Below are positions 22,985 through 29,942 of a DNA stretch of 47,045 bases, piece after piece; position 1 is the first letter of the stretch, and each line of letters starts with the position of its first letter. The stretch lies in assembly GCA_023395595.1 (NCBI GenBank), contig JAEWYO010000077.1, positions 1-47,045 of the forward strand, written 5' to 3'. Under the pieces are notes generated by a model, which saw nothing but the letters and a program-made list of their open reading frames with translations, was not told the DNA's origin and did no database searches. Made by a program: the position numbers and the translations under genes. This DNA is from Bacillota bacterium (GTDB lineage Bacteria > Bacillota > Clostridia > Christensenellales > CAG-138).

Positions 22985-23033
22985 TCTTTCAATCACCCAT
23001 TCACCACAAATACGTTCGCGCTTGCAAAATCGT

Positions 23034-24173
23034 TTAGATCACAGAGTAGTTGCCTAAGAAGGTGAAACTTTCACTGATGCGTTCTAGCTCCTCCAGCATA
23101 GGCAGCACGCCCTGCTCCCGCACGCTTGCGTCCAAATCGAAGAAAAAGATGAACTCAAAATTACGCCCCGTCACCGGGCAGCTTTCGAGCTTGCTGGTGT
23201 TCACGCCGTAGGCTGAAATCTTCGTGAGAATGCTGTTGAGCGCGCCCGGCTCGTTTTTGCAGTCCAATATCAGGCTGATTTTATTGGAACCCGCGTAAAT
23301 GATCGGGTTTTTCGCGATGCAGATGAAGCGCGTATAATTGTTGTCGCTGTCCTGAATGTCATCCTTGACCATCTCCAACCCGTAGAGTTCCGCGCACGCA
23401 TGGGAGCTGATCGCGGCGGCTTTGGGATTGATCCCCTCGGCAACCATCTTGGCCGCAACCGCCGTGTTGGCGCAGGGAATCACCTTCACCTTGCCGTTTA
23501 GGCTGCCCAAGTACCGGCTGCACTGGCCAATCGCCTGCTCATGGGAATAGATCTCCGTAATATCGCTCAGTTTCGTGCCCGGCTTGACGAGCAGTTCATG
23601 GCGGATATGCAGCGTTGTGCCACGCACAATCGAGAAGCGCTTGCGTTGCAGCAAATCATAGACCGTGCGGACGGAGCCGTTTGCGCTGTTTTCAATGGGC
23701 AGCACACCAAACTGGCACAACCCGGATTCCACCGCGTCAAACACCGCCTCGAAACTCTTGACATACAGGATGTTGCCGCGCGGCAGGATCTTATCGCACG
23801 CGGCTTGCGAATTTGCACCCTCCACCCCCTGACAGGCGATGGTGCCCGTGCGCGGGAACACTTCCTCCGGCGCGGCAAGCGCGCCTTCGATAAGCGAGCG
23901 CACACGAGACGGAGGCGAATACAGCTCCGTCTGGCGGACTTTGTTGAGCTCGATGAGCGTGGTGAAGAGCTGATAGGCATAGGGTTCCATCTCGCCAGCC
24001 TCAATCTGCACGCGCGCAAGAATCTCCCGCTCGCGCGCTTTGTTCAGCACGGGCAGGTTGTGCTCACGCTTGTAGGCCGCAACTGCTTCACCGAGGTGCA
24101 TGCGCTCCAAAAACAACTGGAGCAACTGACTGTCGATGGTGTCAATCTGTTCGCGAATCTGTTCGATTTCCAT
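23034..24173 (-). CDS. pheA: chorismate mutase / prephenate dehydratase (P-protein)
   Basis: This 379-residue bifunctional enzyme has three parts. An AroQ-class all-helical chorismate mutase spans residues 1-85 (IREQIDTIDSQLLQLFLERM). A prephenate dehydratase domain spans about 95-275, with FGVLPIENSANGSV and the catalytic TRF in NNYTRFICI. A C-terminal ACT domain (about 285-379) has the Phe-binding ESCPVTGRNFEFIFF stretch after NEPGAL. It makes phenylpyruvate from chorismate; Phe feedback through the ACT domain is expected. The start is ATG 24173, with AGAGAGG seven bases upstream. The chorismate mutase half also feeds tyrA, which has no mutase domain of its own here. Confidence 0.97.
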   Translation of the reverse strand: MEIEQIREQIDTIDSQLLQLFLERMHLGEAVAAYKREHNLPVLNKAREREILARVQIEAGEMEPYAYQLFTTLIELNKVRQTELYSPPSRVRSLIEGALAAPEEVFPRTGTIACQGVEGANSQAACDKILPRGNILYVKSFEAVFDAVESGLCQFGVLPIENSANGSVRTVYDLLQRKRFSIVRGTTLHIRHELLVKPGTKLSDITEIYSHEQAIGQCSRYLGSLNGKVKVIPCANTAVAAKMVAEGINPKAAAISSHACAELYGLEMVKDDIQDSDNNYTRFICIAKNPIIYAGSNKISLILDCKNEPGALNSILTKISAYGVNTSKLESCPVTGRNFEFIFFFDLDASVREQGVLPMLEELERISESFTFLGNYSVI

Positions 24174-24236
24174 ATGGATTCCTCTCTTTTTCACAACCAC
24201 CGACGGTTTAGCCGTTTCGTTGTGTATTTCCGCTCG

Positions 24237-25322
24237 TTATTTGTTCTCTTCCAATAGATAGTCCAGCAGCACCAGTGCCGTCACCGCCTCAACCACCGGC
24301 ACTGCGCGGTGCGCAATGCACGGGTCATGCCTGCCGTGAACGATCAACTCCGCGTTTTCGCGTTTGGATAGACTTACCGTTGGCTGCGTCTTCGCAATCG
24401 ACGGCGTTGGCTTCATCGCCACGCGCAGCACGATGGGCTGCCCGGTCGAGATTCCGCCGAGGATGCCGCCCGCGTGGTTGGTCGTCGTGGTGACGTTTCC
24501 ATCTTCGTCCATCCGAAACGGATCGTTGTTCTCGCTGCCGCGCATGCCGCTTGCCGCAAAACCTGCACCGAATTCCACTCCCTTGACAGCGGGAATGCCG
24601 AAAATCGCCGCCGAAAGTCGATTTTCAATTCCATCAAACATCGGGTTGCCAATACCGGCCGGAAAACCAACCGCCGCGCACTCGATCACGCCGCCAACAG
24701 AATCGCCCGCATGAGCGGCGGCAAGAATCGCCTCCTGCATCTGGCAGCCGAGCGCGTCGTTGATGACGGGAAACTCCTTTTGCGCAATCTCGTCAAACAA
24801 TGCCGCATCCGACAAGCGAGGAAATGCCTCGTCCGCAATACCCGCAACCGAGAAGAGATGCGCGCCGACAAAGATGTTCTTTCTCTCAAGAATCTGTTTC
24901 GCAATGCCGCCTGCGATGCACAAGGGCGCTGTCAGCCTGCCGGAAAAATGCCCGCCGCCGCGCATGTCCGCTTCCCCGTTCCATTTGAGAAACGCGGTAT
25001 AGTCCGCGTGTCCGGGGCGCGGCTTATCGGACAATTCCGAATAATCGCGGGAGCGCGCATCGCGGTTTTCAATGATTGCACACAGCGGGCTTCCGGTGGT
25101 TTTGCCATCCAGCAATCCCGAAAGGAACACGGGCCGATCCGGCTCGTTCCGCGCGGTGGAAAGTGTGTTTTTACCCGGACGACGGCGATCTAAAAACGCC
25201 TCCAGTGCAGGAATATCGATGGATTCCCCAGCGGGCAGGTTTTGCAGCGTCACGCCGATGGCGCGCCCGTGGGACTCGCCAAACACGCCGACGCGCAGGG
25301 TTCTGCCAAATTCAGACGACAT
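24237..25322 (-). CDS. aroC: chorismate synthase
   Basis: This 361-residue enzyme forms chorismate from EPSP in a reaction that needs reduced FMN. Signatures: FGRTLRVGVFGESHGRAIG at the N-terminus, RRRPGKN, GSPLCAIIENRDARSRDY, RPGHADY, GGGHFSGRLTAP and GGILGGISTGQPI. The ATG at 25322 is placed eight bases after AGGAGG; an ATG two codons upstream is too close to it. It lies 33 bases after aroA and 63 before pheA. Confidence 0.97.
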   Translation of the reverse strand: MSSEFGRTLRVGVFGESHGRAIGVTLQNLPAGESIDIPALEAFLDRRRPGKNTLSTARNEPDRPVFLSGLLDGKTTGSPLCAIIENRDARSRDYSELSDKPRPGHADYTAFLKWNGEADMRGGGHFSGRLTAPLCIAGGIAKQILERKNIFVGAHLFSVAGIADEAFPRLSDAALFDEIAQKEFPVINDALGCQMQEAILAAAHAGDSVGGVIECAAVGFPAGIGNPMFDGIENRLSAAIFGIPAVKGVEFGAGFAASGMRGSENNDPFRMDEDGNVTTTTNHAGGILGGISTGQPIVLRVAMKPTPSIAKTQPTVSLSKRENAELIVHGRHDPCIAHRAVPVVEAVTALVLLDYLLEENK

Positions 25323-25355
25323 CTCCATGCCCTCCTAACCTAAAATCGTGATCGC

Positions 25356-26615
25356 TCAGACCTGCTCGCAATGAACAATGCCGCCGAGCTTGTTAAAGTC
25401 ATTGTAAAACGCGGGATACGATTTTTTCACCGCTTCCGCGCCAAGTATGGTCACTTGTTTCGCGCAACGAATGGAGGCAATTGCCGCGGACATTGCGATT
25501 CGGTGGTCGCGGCAACTATCCACAGTGCCACCGACAAGCTCTCCGCCCGTGATCACAAGCGCATCCGGCAACTCCTCCGCCCTGCCGCCGAGTGCGCGGA
25601 GCATAGCAAAGACAGATGCAAGCCTGTCGCTCTCCTTGAGCCGCAGTCGCGCAGCGTTGATCAGGCGGGTCTCACCCGTCGCGCAAGCACCCAGAACGGC
25701 GAGAATCGGCAAAAGATCCGGCGTTTCACCAACATCGATCGTGCAGCCGGCAAGCCTTGCGGGCGAGATGGTGATTGCGTCTGCCGTTGTCTCTACGCGT
25801 GCGCCAAAACGGCGCAGCGCGTCCAAAATCGCCTTGTCGCCCTGCGGAGAGTCGAGATGCAGTCCCGTCATCGTCACAGTATTGCCCAGAGCACCCGCCG
25901 CGAGAAAAAATGCTGCATTGGACCAGTCGCCATCCACGCGCTGCTCGCCGGGCGATTGCATGGCCTGTCCGCCACAGACGATATAGCCGCCATTTTGCGT
26001 CTCAATCGCTATGCCAAATCGATTGAGCGCGTGCAGCGTGATGTCCACATATGCCGCGGACTCGAGCCGCGTGGTGAGTGAAATCATGCTGTCCTGCTGT
26101 AAAAGAGGTGTTGCCAGGAGTAGTCCTGTCAGGTATTGTGAGCTCACGTTGCCGGGCAACGCGAAGCTCCCGCCCGTGAGCTTGCCGCTTGTTTCAAATG
26201 GGAGCCGTTCGTCGGAGAACGCAACGCCATGGGCTTGCAGCACCTGCATGAGTTCACCAATCGGGCGCTCCGGCAACCTGCCGCTCCCCGTAAAGCGCGC
26301 GTGCTCGCACAGCGCTGTTGCAACGGGCAGCAGAAAACGAAAGGTCGATCCACTTTCACCGCAGTCGAGCAAGGGGTTGTCGTTCACTCGCGCGATCCCG
26401 TGCACAAGAACACCATCCGGCGCAAGCGCAATCTTGGCGCCCAATGCGCGCAGGCAATTGATCGTCGCGTCGATATCCTCCGATCGTTGTTCCAATATCA
26501 GCCGCGTCTCGCCCTGGCACAGCGCCGCAAGGATCAAGAGACGATGCGCGTCGGACTTGGACGCAATCGCAGGGATCGTGCCGGTGAGCTTCGCGGGCGA
26601 GAGTGTCGCAATCAT
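25356..26615 (-). CDS. aroA: EPSP synthase (3-phosphoshikimate 1-carboxyvinyltransferase)
   Basis: This 419-residue enzyme joins PEP to shikimate-3-phosphate. It has KSDAHRLLILAAL near the N-terminus, DCGESGSTFRFLLP, the substrate loop LPERPIGEL, GNVSSQYLTGLLLA, VDGDWSNAAFFLAAGAL, RLRLKESDRLAS and the final DHRIAMSAA. The loop has Gly at LDCGESG and Pro at RLPERP, with a relaxed K-S-D-A-H-R N-motif (class II-like; class I has KSxSNR). The start ATG overlaps the aroB stop as ATGA, so translation is coupled. Reading further upstream in this frame gives only an out-of-frame shadow of aroB. Confidence 0.97.
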   Translation of the reverse strand: MIATLSPAKLTGTIPAIASKSDAHRLLILAALCQGETRLILEQRSEDIDATINCLRALGAKIALAPDGVLVHGIARVNDNPLLDCGESGSTFRFLLPVATALCEHARFTGSGRLPERPIGELMQVLQAHGVAFSDERLPFETSGKLTGGSFALPGNVSSQYLTGLLLATPLLQQDSMISLTTRLESAAYVDITLHALNRFGIAIETQNGGYIVCGGQAMQSPGEQRVDGDWSNAAFFLAAGALGNTVTMTGLHLDSPQGDKAILDALRRFGARVETTADAITISPARLAGCTIDVGETPDLLPILAVLGACATGETRLINAARLRLKESDRLASVFAMLRALGGRAEELPDALVITGGELVGGTVDSCRDHRIAMSAAIASIRCAKQVTILGAEAVKKSYPAFYNDFNKLGGIVHCEQV

Positions 26616-27682
26616 GCCCCCGCCCCCATCCCAGCCCGAACTACGTCGATGAGCTGCTCTACGGGCAGATCGATCAATGCACAATCTCCAATTTTCTGGG
26701 GGACGACGAGGGTAATCTTTCCCCCGGATCGTTTTTTGTCCGAAAGCGCAGCTTCTGCCAGCACTTCCGGCGAAAACTCTGTCGTTGTGGGCAGTCCGTT
26801 TTGCGTCAGCGCATGTTCGATGCGCCGCGCAATCGGCTCCGTTGCCCAACCGAGCTGCTCGGATGCGCGCGCGATGATTGCAAGCCCGATTGCGACCGCG
26901 TGCCCGTGCGGAATTGTATACGCGCTGCATCGCTCAATTGCGTGTCCTGCAGTGTGCCCAAGATTGAGCGTCTTTCGCAAACCTGTTTCTGTTTCGTCTG
27001 CCTCGACGATTTTTGCCTTGAAGGCGACGCATTGTTCCACAATGTCCGTAATCCGCGCGACGGTTCCACCCGTTTCGAACTGAGAAAAGAGTGCTTCGTT
27101 GTCCAGAATTCCCGCCTTCATCGCCTCTGCGGCTCCGTTTGCAAACTCATCCGGCGCGAGCGTAGCAAAGGTATCCGTGTCGCAGATCACCAGCGACGGC
27201 TGATGAAACAAACCCGCGAGATTCTTGCCCGCCGCGAGATCGACCGCCGTCTTTCCGCCGACGGAGGAATCCACTGCGGCAAGCAGTGTGGTCGGCATCT
27301 GCACATATCGAATCCCGCGCAGGTAACACCCTGCGGCAAAACCCGCCATGTCACCCGTGACACCACCGCCGAGAGCAAGTACGCAGTCCGTGCGCGTGAT
27401 GCGCTGTTCGGCGAAGAATTCCAGCATACCGGAGAGCGTGCTTAGGCGTTTGTTTGCCTCTCCCGCGGGAAACACGTAGGTGCAGGCGTCCAATCCGGCC
27501 TGTTTCAGGCTTTCGAGTACGGCGGGTAGATAGAGATTTGCCACATTGCTGTCGGTCACAATCGCTATACGGCAGTTGCCCAGCGTTTCGCGCAGAAGCT
27601 GCCCGCTTTGCGTAAGCAAGCCGCTACCGATGACGACACGATACCCTTCCCGTACGCGCACGGGGACGACGCGCTGCTGCAT
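26612..27682 (-). CDS. aroB: 3-dehydroquinate synthase
   Basis: This 356-residue enzyme cyclises DAHP to 3-dehydroquinate using NAD+ and a divalent metal. Visible signatures: FPAGEANKRLST, the NAD site LALGGGVTGDMAGFAA, MPTTLLAAVDSSVGGKTAVD, the metal ligand Glu in GAAEAMKAGIL and metal His residues in LNLGHTAGHAIE and PHGHAVAIGL. The ATG at 27682 has GGAGGAAAC upstream. The gene starts three bases after tyrA and overlaps aroA by four bases. Confidence 0.97.
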   Translation of the reverse strand: MQQRVVPVRVREGYRVVIGSGLLTQSGQLLRETLGNCRIAIVTDSNVANLYLPAVLESLKQAGLDACTYVFPAGEANKRLSTLSGMLEFFAEQRITRTDCVLALGGGVTGDMAGFAAGCYLRGIRYVQMPTTLLAAVDSSVGGKTAVDLAAGKNLAGLFHQPSLVICDTDTFATLAPDEFANGAAEAMKAGILDNEALFSQFETGGTVARITDIVEQCVAFKAKIVEADETETGLRKTLNLGHTAGHAIERCSAYTIPHGHAVAIGLAIIARASEQLGWATEPIARRIEHALTQNGLPTTTEFSPEVLAEAALSDKKRSGGKITLVVPQKIGDCALIDLPVEQLIDVVRAGMGAGA

Positions 27683-27685
27683 TCG

Positions 27686-28522
27686 TTAGTTTCCTCCTGC
27701 CGTGGCCTTCTTTTCGCGCCCGTCTTTCAGGAGCGCCTGTAGGTGTTCCGCGTCCCGCGCGGTGAGCGCCTCGCGGTATTCGTTGAGATGATCGATCAGG
27801 ATTTCGAGCTGCTCGGTGAGAAAATCCGCATCGTCGAGAAACAGCTCCGTCCACATCGCCTCATCCAGATGCGCCACGCGCGTCATATCCCGAAAACTAC
27901 CTGCCGAGAAACCACGCCTGCGCTGCGCCTCCGGCGACTTGACATACGCGCTGGAGACCAGATGCGCAAGCTGCGAGGTATAGGCGATGATACGGTCATG
28001 CTCCTCCGGTGTGGAGAAGGTTAACCCCGCGAATCCGATATCCGTGAAGAACGCTTTGAGCGTCTCCAGCATGCGCATATCGGTGTTTTGATCGGGTGTG
28101 AGAATCATCGACGCACCCGTGAATAGCTCCTCGCTGGAGTGGACAAAGCCGCCGCGTTCGCGTCCAGCCATCGGATGCCCGCCGATGTAGGCAAAGCCGT
28201 ACTCTTTGGCGATTGGCGCGATTGCCTCGCAAACACCGCGCTTGACCCCGCACAGATCGACGACGATTGCGCTCTTTGCGATCACTGGCGCGTGCTCAAA
28301 CACCCAGGCAACGGCAGCCGCCGGGCGGATTGCAACAAGCAGCAAGTCACACGCTGGAATATTCTCCCGTGTGAGCGCGCCGTCGATGGCGCCGCTGAGG
28401 CGCGAGAGCGTCATCGTCTCGGTGTCGAGATCGATGCCCCAGACGGTGTGCGCCGTGCGCACCTTGATGCTCTTTGCCATCGAGCCGCCGATGAGACCGA
28501 GGCCGACGATACCAACGTTCAC
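27686..28522 (-). CDS. tyrA: prephenate dehydrogenase
   Basis: This 278-residue enzyme oxidatively decarboxylates prephenate (or arogenate) to the tyrosine precursor. The N-terminal Rossmann motif is VGLGLIGGSMA. GGHPMAGRERGG supplies the substrate-binding His region, and HDRIIAYTSQLAHLVS follows. There is no C-terminal ACT domain, which longer Firmicutes TyrA proteins carry, so Tyr feedback may be absent or act elsewhere. Its start codon overlaps the aroF stop as ATGA. Prephenate comes from the chorismate mutase half of PheA in the same operon. Confidence 0.95.
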   Translation of the reverse strand: MNVGIVGLGLIGGSMAKSIKVRTAHTVWGIDLDTETMTLSRLSGAIDGALTRENIPACDLLLVAIRPAAAVAWVFEHAPVIAKSAIVVDLCGVKRGVCEAIAPIAKEYGFAYIGGHPMAGRERGGFVHSSEELFTGASMILTPDQNTDMRMLETLKAFFTDIGFAGLTFSTPEEHDRIIAYTSQLAHLVSSAYVKSPEAQRRRGFSAGSFRDMTRVAHLDEAMWTELFLDDADFLTEQLEILIDHLNEYREALTARDAEHLQALLKDGREKKATAGGN

Positions 28523-29538
28523 GCTTTTCCCTCCCCGGTGGTCATAAATGCATGCAGCGCGAGGATTCTGCGATTCAGCACGTCAAACGCCTCCGGGTTG
28601 AGGGACTGCGGCCCATCGCTGAGGGCATGCGCGGGGTCGTTGTGCACCTCGATGAGCAGCCCGTCGCAGCCCGTCGCCACCGCGCCCATCGCCAGCGGAG
28701 CCACCAACGCATAGCGTCCGGTCGCATGGCTTGGATCAATGATGACCGGCAGATGCGTCAGGTGCCGGAGCACGGGAACCGCCGCAAGGTCGAGCGTGTT
28801 GCGCGTATAGGTTTCAAAGGTGCGGATGCCGCGCTCGCAGAGAATCACGTTCTCGTTTCCGCTCGCCATGACATATTCCGCGCTCATGAGCCATTCTTCA
28901 TAGGTAGATGAAAGCCCGCGCTTGATCATGACCGGCTTGGGTTGCGCGCCAAGGATTTTGAGCAGATTAAAGTTTTGCATATTGCGCGCGCCAACTTGAA
29001 TCACATCCACATCGTCAAACAGCGGCAGTTGCGACGCATCCATAATCTCGCTGACGATGGGCAGACCCGTCTCCGCGCGTGCGAGTTTGAGCAGCTCGAT
29101 TCCCTCCGCGCCCATGCCCTGAAATGCATACGGCGAGGTGCGCGGTTTGAACGCGCCGCCGCGCAGCATGGTAGCGCCGCTCGCCTTGACGGCTTTTGCA
29201 ACCGCGACGATCTGCGCCTCGCTCTCCACCGAGCACGGACCTGCCATGATGGTCAGCGTGCCGCCGCCAATCTGCGTGTTGCCGACGGGCACGATGGTGT
29301 CCTCCGGGTGAAACTTCCGGTTCGCGTTTTTGTAGGGTTCCTGCACGCGCTTGACGTCTTCCACGATGTCCAGCGCGCTGATGAGATCGATGTCCAGCGT
29401 GGATGTGTCCCCGACGAGGCCGAGGATCATCTGGCTCGTGCCGAGGCTGGTGTGGATCTGAATTCCCTTGCCGAGGAGCCAGTTTTTCAGGCTCTCGAGT
29501 TGGTCTGGATTGGGGTTTGGTTTGAGTATGACAATCAT
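28519..29538 (-). CDS. aroF: DAHP synthase (type I-beta, with N-terminal regulatory domain)
   Basis: This 339-residue enzyme condenses PEP and erythrose-4-phosphate, the entry step to aromatic synthesis. The first 70 residues form a ferredoxin-like domain as in Thermotoga-type DAHP synthases, where it mediates Tyr/Phe feedback. The barrel follows: MAGPCSVES, RGGAFKPRTSPYAFQG, QVGARNMQNF, KRGLSSTYEEW, LCERGIRTFE, DPSHATG and EVHNDP, including the Cys, His, Glu and Asp metal ligands. The ATG at 29538 follows GGAGGGAG by seven bases. It is the first enzyme gene of the operon, just behind the attenuator terminator, so its regulation sets that of the whole pathway. Confidence 0.97.
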   Translation of the reverse strand: MIVILKPNPNPDQLESLKNWLLGKGIQIHTSLGTSQMILGLVGDTSTLDIDLISALDIVEDVKRVQEPYKNANRKFHPEDTIVPVGNTQIGGGTLTIMAGPCSVESEAQIVAVAKAVKASGATMLRGGAFKPRTSPYAFQGMGAEGIELLKLARAETGLPIVSEIMDASQLPLFDDVDVIQVGARNMQNFNLLKILGAQPKPVMIKRGLSSTYEEWLMSAEYVMASGNENVILCERGIRTFETYTRNTLDLAAVPVLRHLTHLPVIIDPSHATGRYALVAPLAMGAVATGCDGLLIEVHNDPAHALSDGPQSLNPEAFDVLNRRILALHAFMTTGEGKA

Positions 29539-29558
29539 AATATTCTCCCTCCGCCTGT

Positions 29559-29587
29559 AAAAAAACCGCAGCCGGTTTGGCTGCGGT
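29559..29587 (-). terminator. attenuator terminator upstream of aroF
   Basis: On the minus strand ACCGCAGCC pairs with GGCTGCGGT (nine bp, AAACC loop) and is followed by seven T residues. It ends 21 bases before the aroF ATG, inside the leader of the operon, so unrelieved termination would silence all eight genes. A competing 10-bp pairing is available: the leader segment at 29635-29644 (TCGGTTTGGC) against GCCAAACCGG at 29572-29581, which takes the loop and the top pairs of the terminator. Confidence 0.88.
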
Positions 29588-29621
29588 GCGATGCGATCGT
29601 ATGCGGCGTTTGTTTACCCGA

Positions 29622-29717
29622 TCACCCTTGCTGCGCCAAACCGAACGAAGCCTTACCGAAGTAATAGCCGGTAAAGCTAAAGTAGCGGTATTCTGCTGCG
29701 CACGCGATACGGGTCAT
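29622..29717 (-). CDS. Tyr/Phe-rich attenuator leader peptide
   Basis: This 31-codon reading frame ends 35 bases before the terminator stem. Residues 10-25 read YRYFSFTGYYFGKASF: four Tyr and four Phe in sixteen codons, a concentration expected by chance only very rarely. The classical model fits. Stalling at the codons for residues 18-20 would leave 29635-29644 free to pair with the terminator loop and let transcription into aroF. Reaching the stop codon would cover that segment and allow termination. The upstream ATG at 29834 in the same frame lies within the promoter and is rejected. The SD (AGAAAGAAG) is weak. The peptide itself has no likely function. Confidence 0.82.
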   Translation of the reverse strand: MTRIACAAEYRYFSFTGYYFGKASFGLAQQG

Positions 29718-29734
29718 AAACCGCTTCTTTCTGC

Positions 29735-29813
29735 TCGGCACTTGCCGAAAGATGAATCTCGATTCTTGCGGCTCGCGCCGCGATTCGTGTCTTGATCCGT
29801 TCGGCTCTCGCCG
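29735..29813 (-). promoter_or_regulatory. row of short tetraloop hairpins at the 5' end of the aro leader
   Basis: Read on the minus strand, CGGC-GAGA-GCCG (29802-29813), GCGGC-GCGA-GCCGC (29768-29781), GAAT-CGAG-ATTC (29754-29765) and TCGGC-AAGT-GCCGA (29735-29748) follow one another between the transcription start and the leader peptide. Two have GNRA loops. They may stabilise the transcript or hold the leader-peptide initiation site open. No known motif is recognised. Confidence 0.6.
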
Positions 29814-29824
29814 TGATTGTTGAT

Positions 29825-29853
29825 AATTTAACATGCCAGCGCGTAAAATGCAA
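29825..29853 (-). promoter_or_regulatory. promoter of the aro operon
   Basis: Minus strand: TTGCAT (29848-29853), then 16-17 bases, then TTAAAT/TAAATT (29825-29831) with an extended TG. Start near 29818, just before the hairpin row. The leader to aroF is about 280 bases. Confidence 0.6.
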
Positions 29854-29942
29854 TAGAAAATGCAAAAAACATATATTATATATTTTCGATATACGAGAAA
29901 ACCGCGCGGTTTCCCGGCGCGGCTTGCGTTCTCTTCTCATTT

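Noticed and set aside
26616..26930. An upstream extension of aroA giving a 524-residue protein.
   Set aside because: The extra part overlaps aroB out of frame; the family start and the ATGA coupling place the start at 26615.
29720..29834. An N-terminal extension of the Tyr/Phe leader peptide to an ATG at 29834.
   Set aside because: That ATG lies in the predicted -10 region, and the extension only reads through the hairpin row, giving an Arg/Glu-rich sequence.
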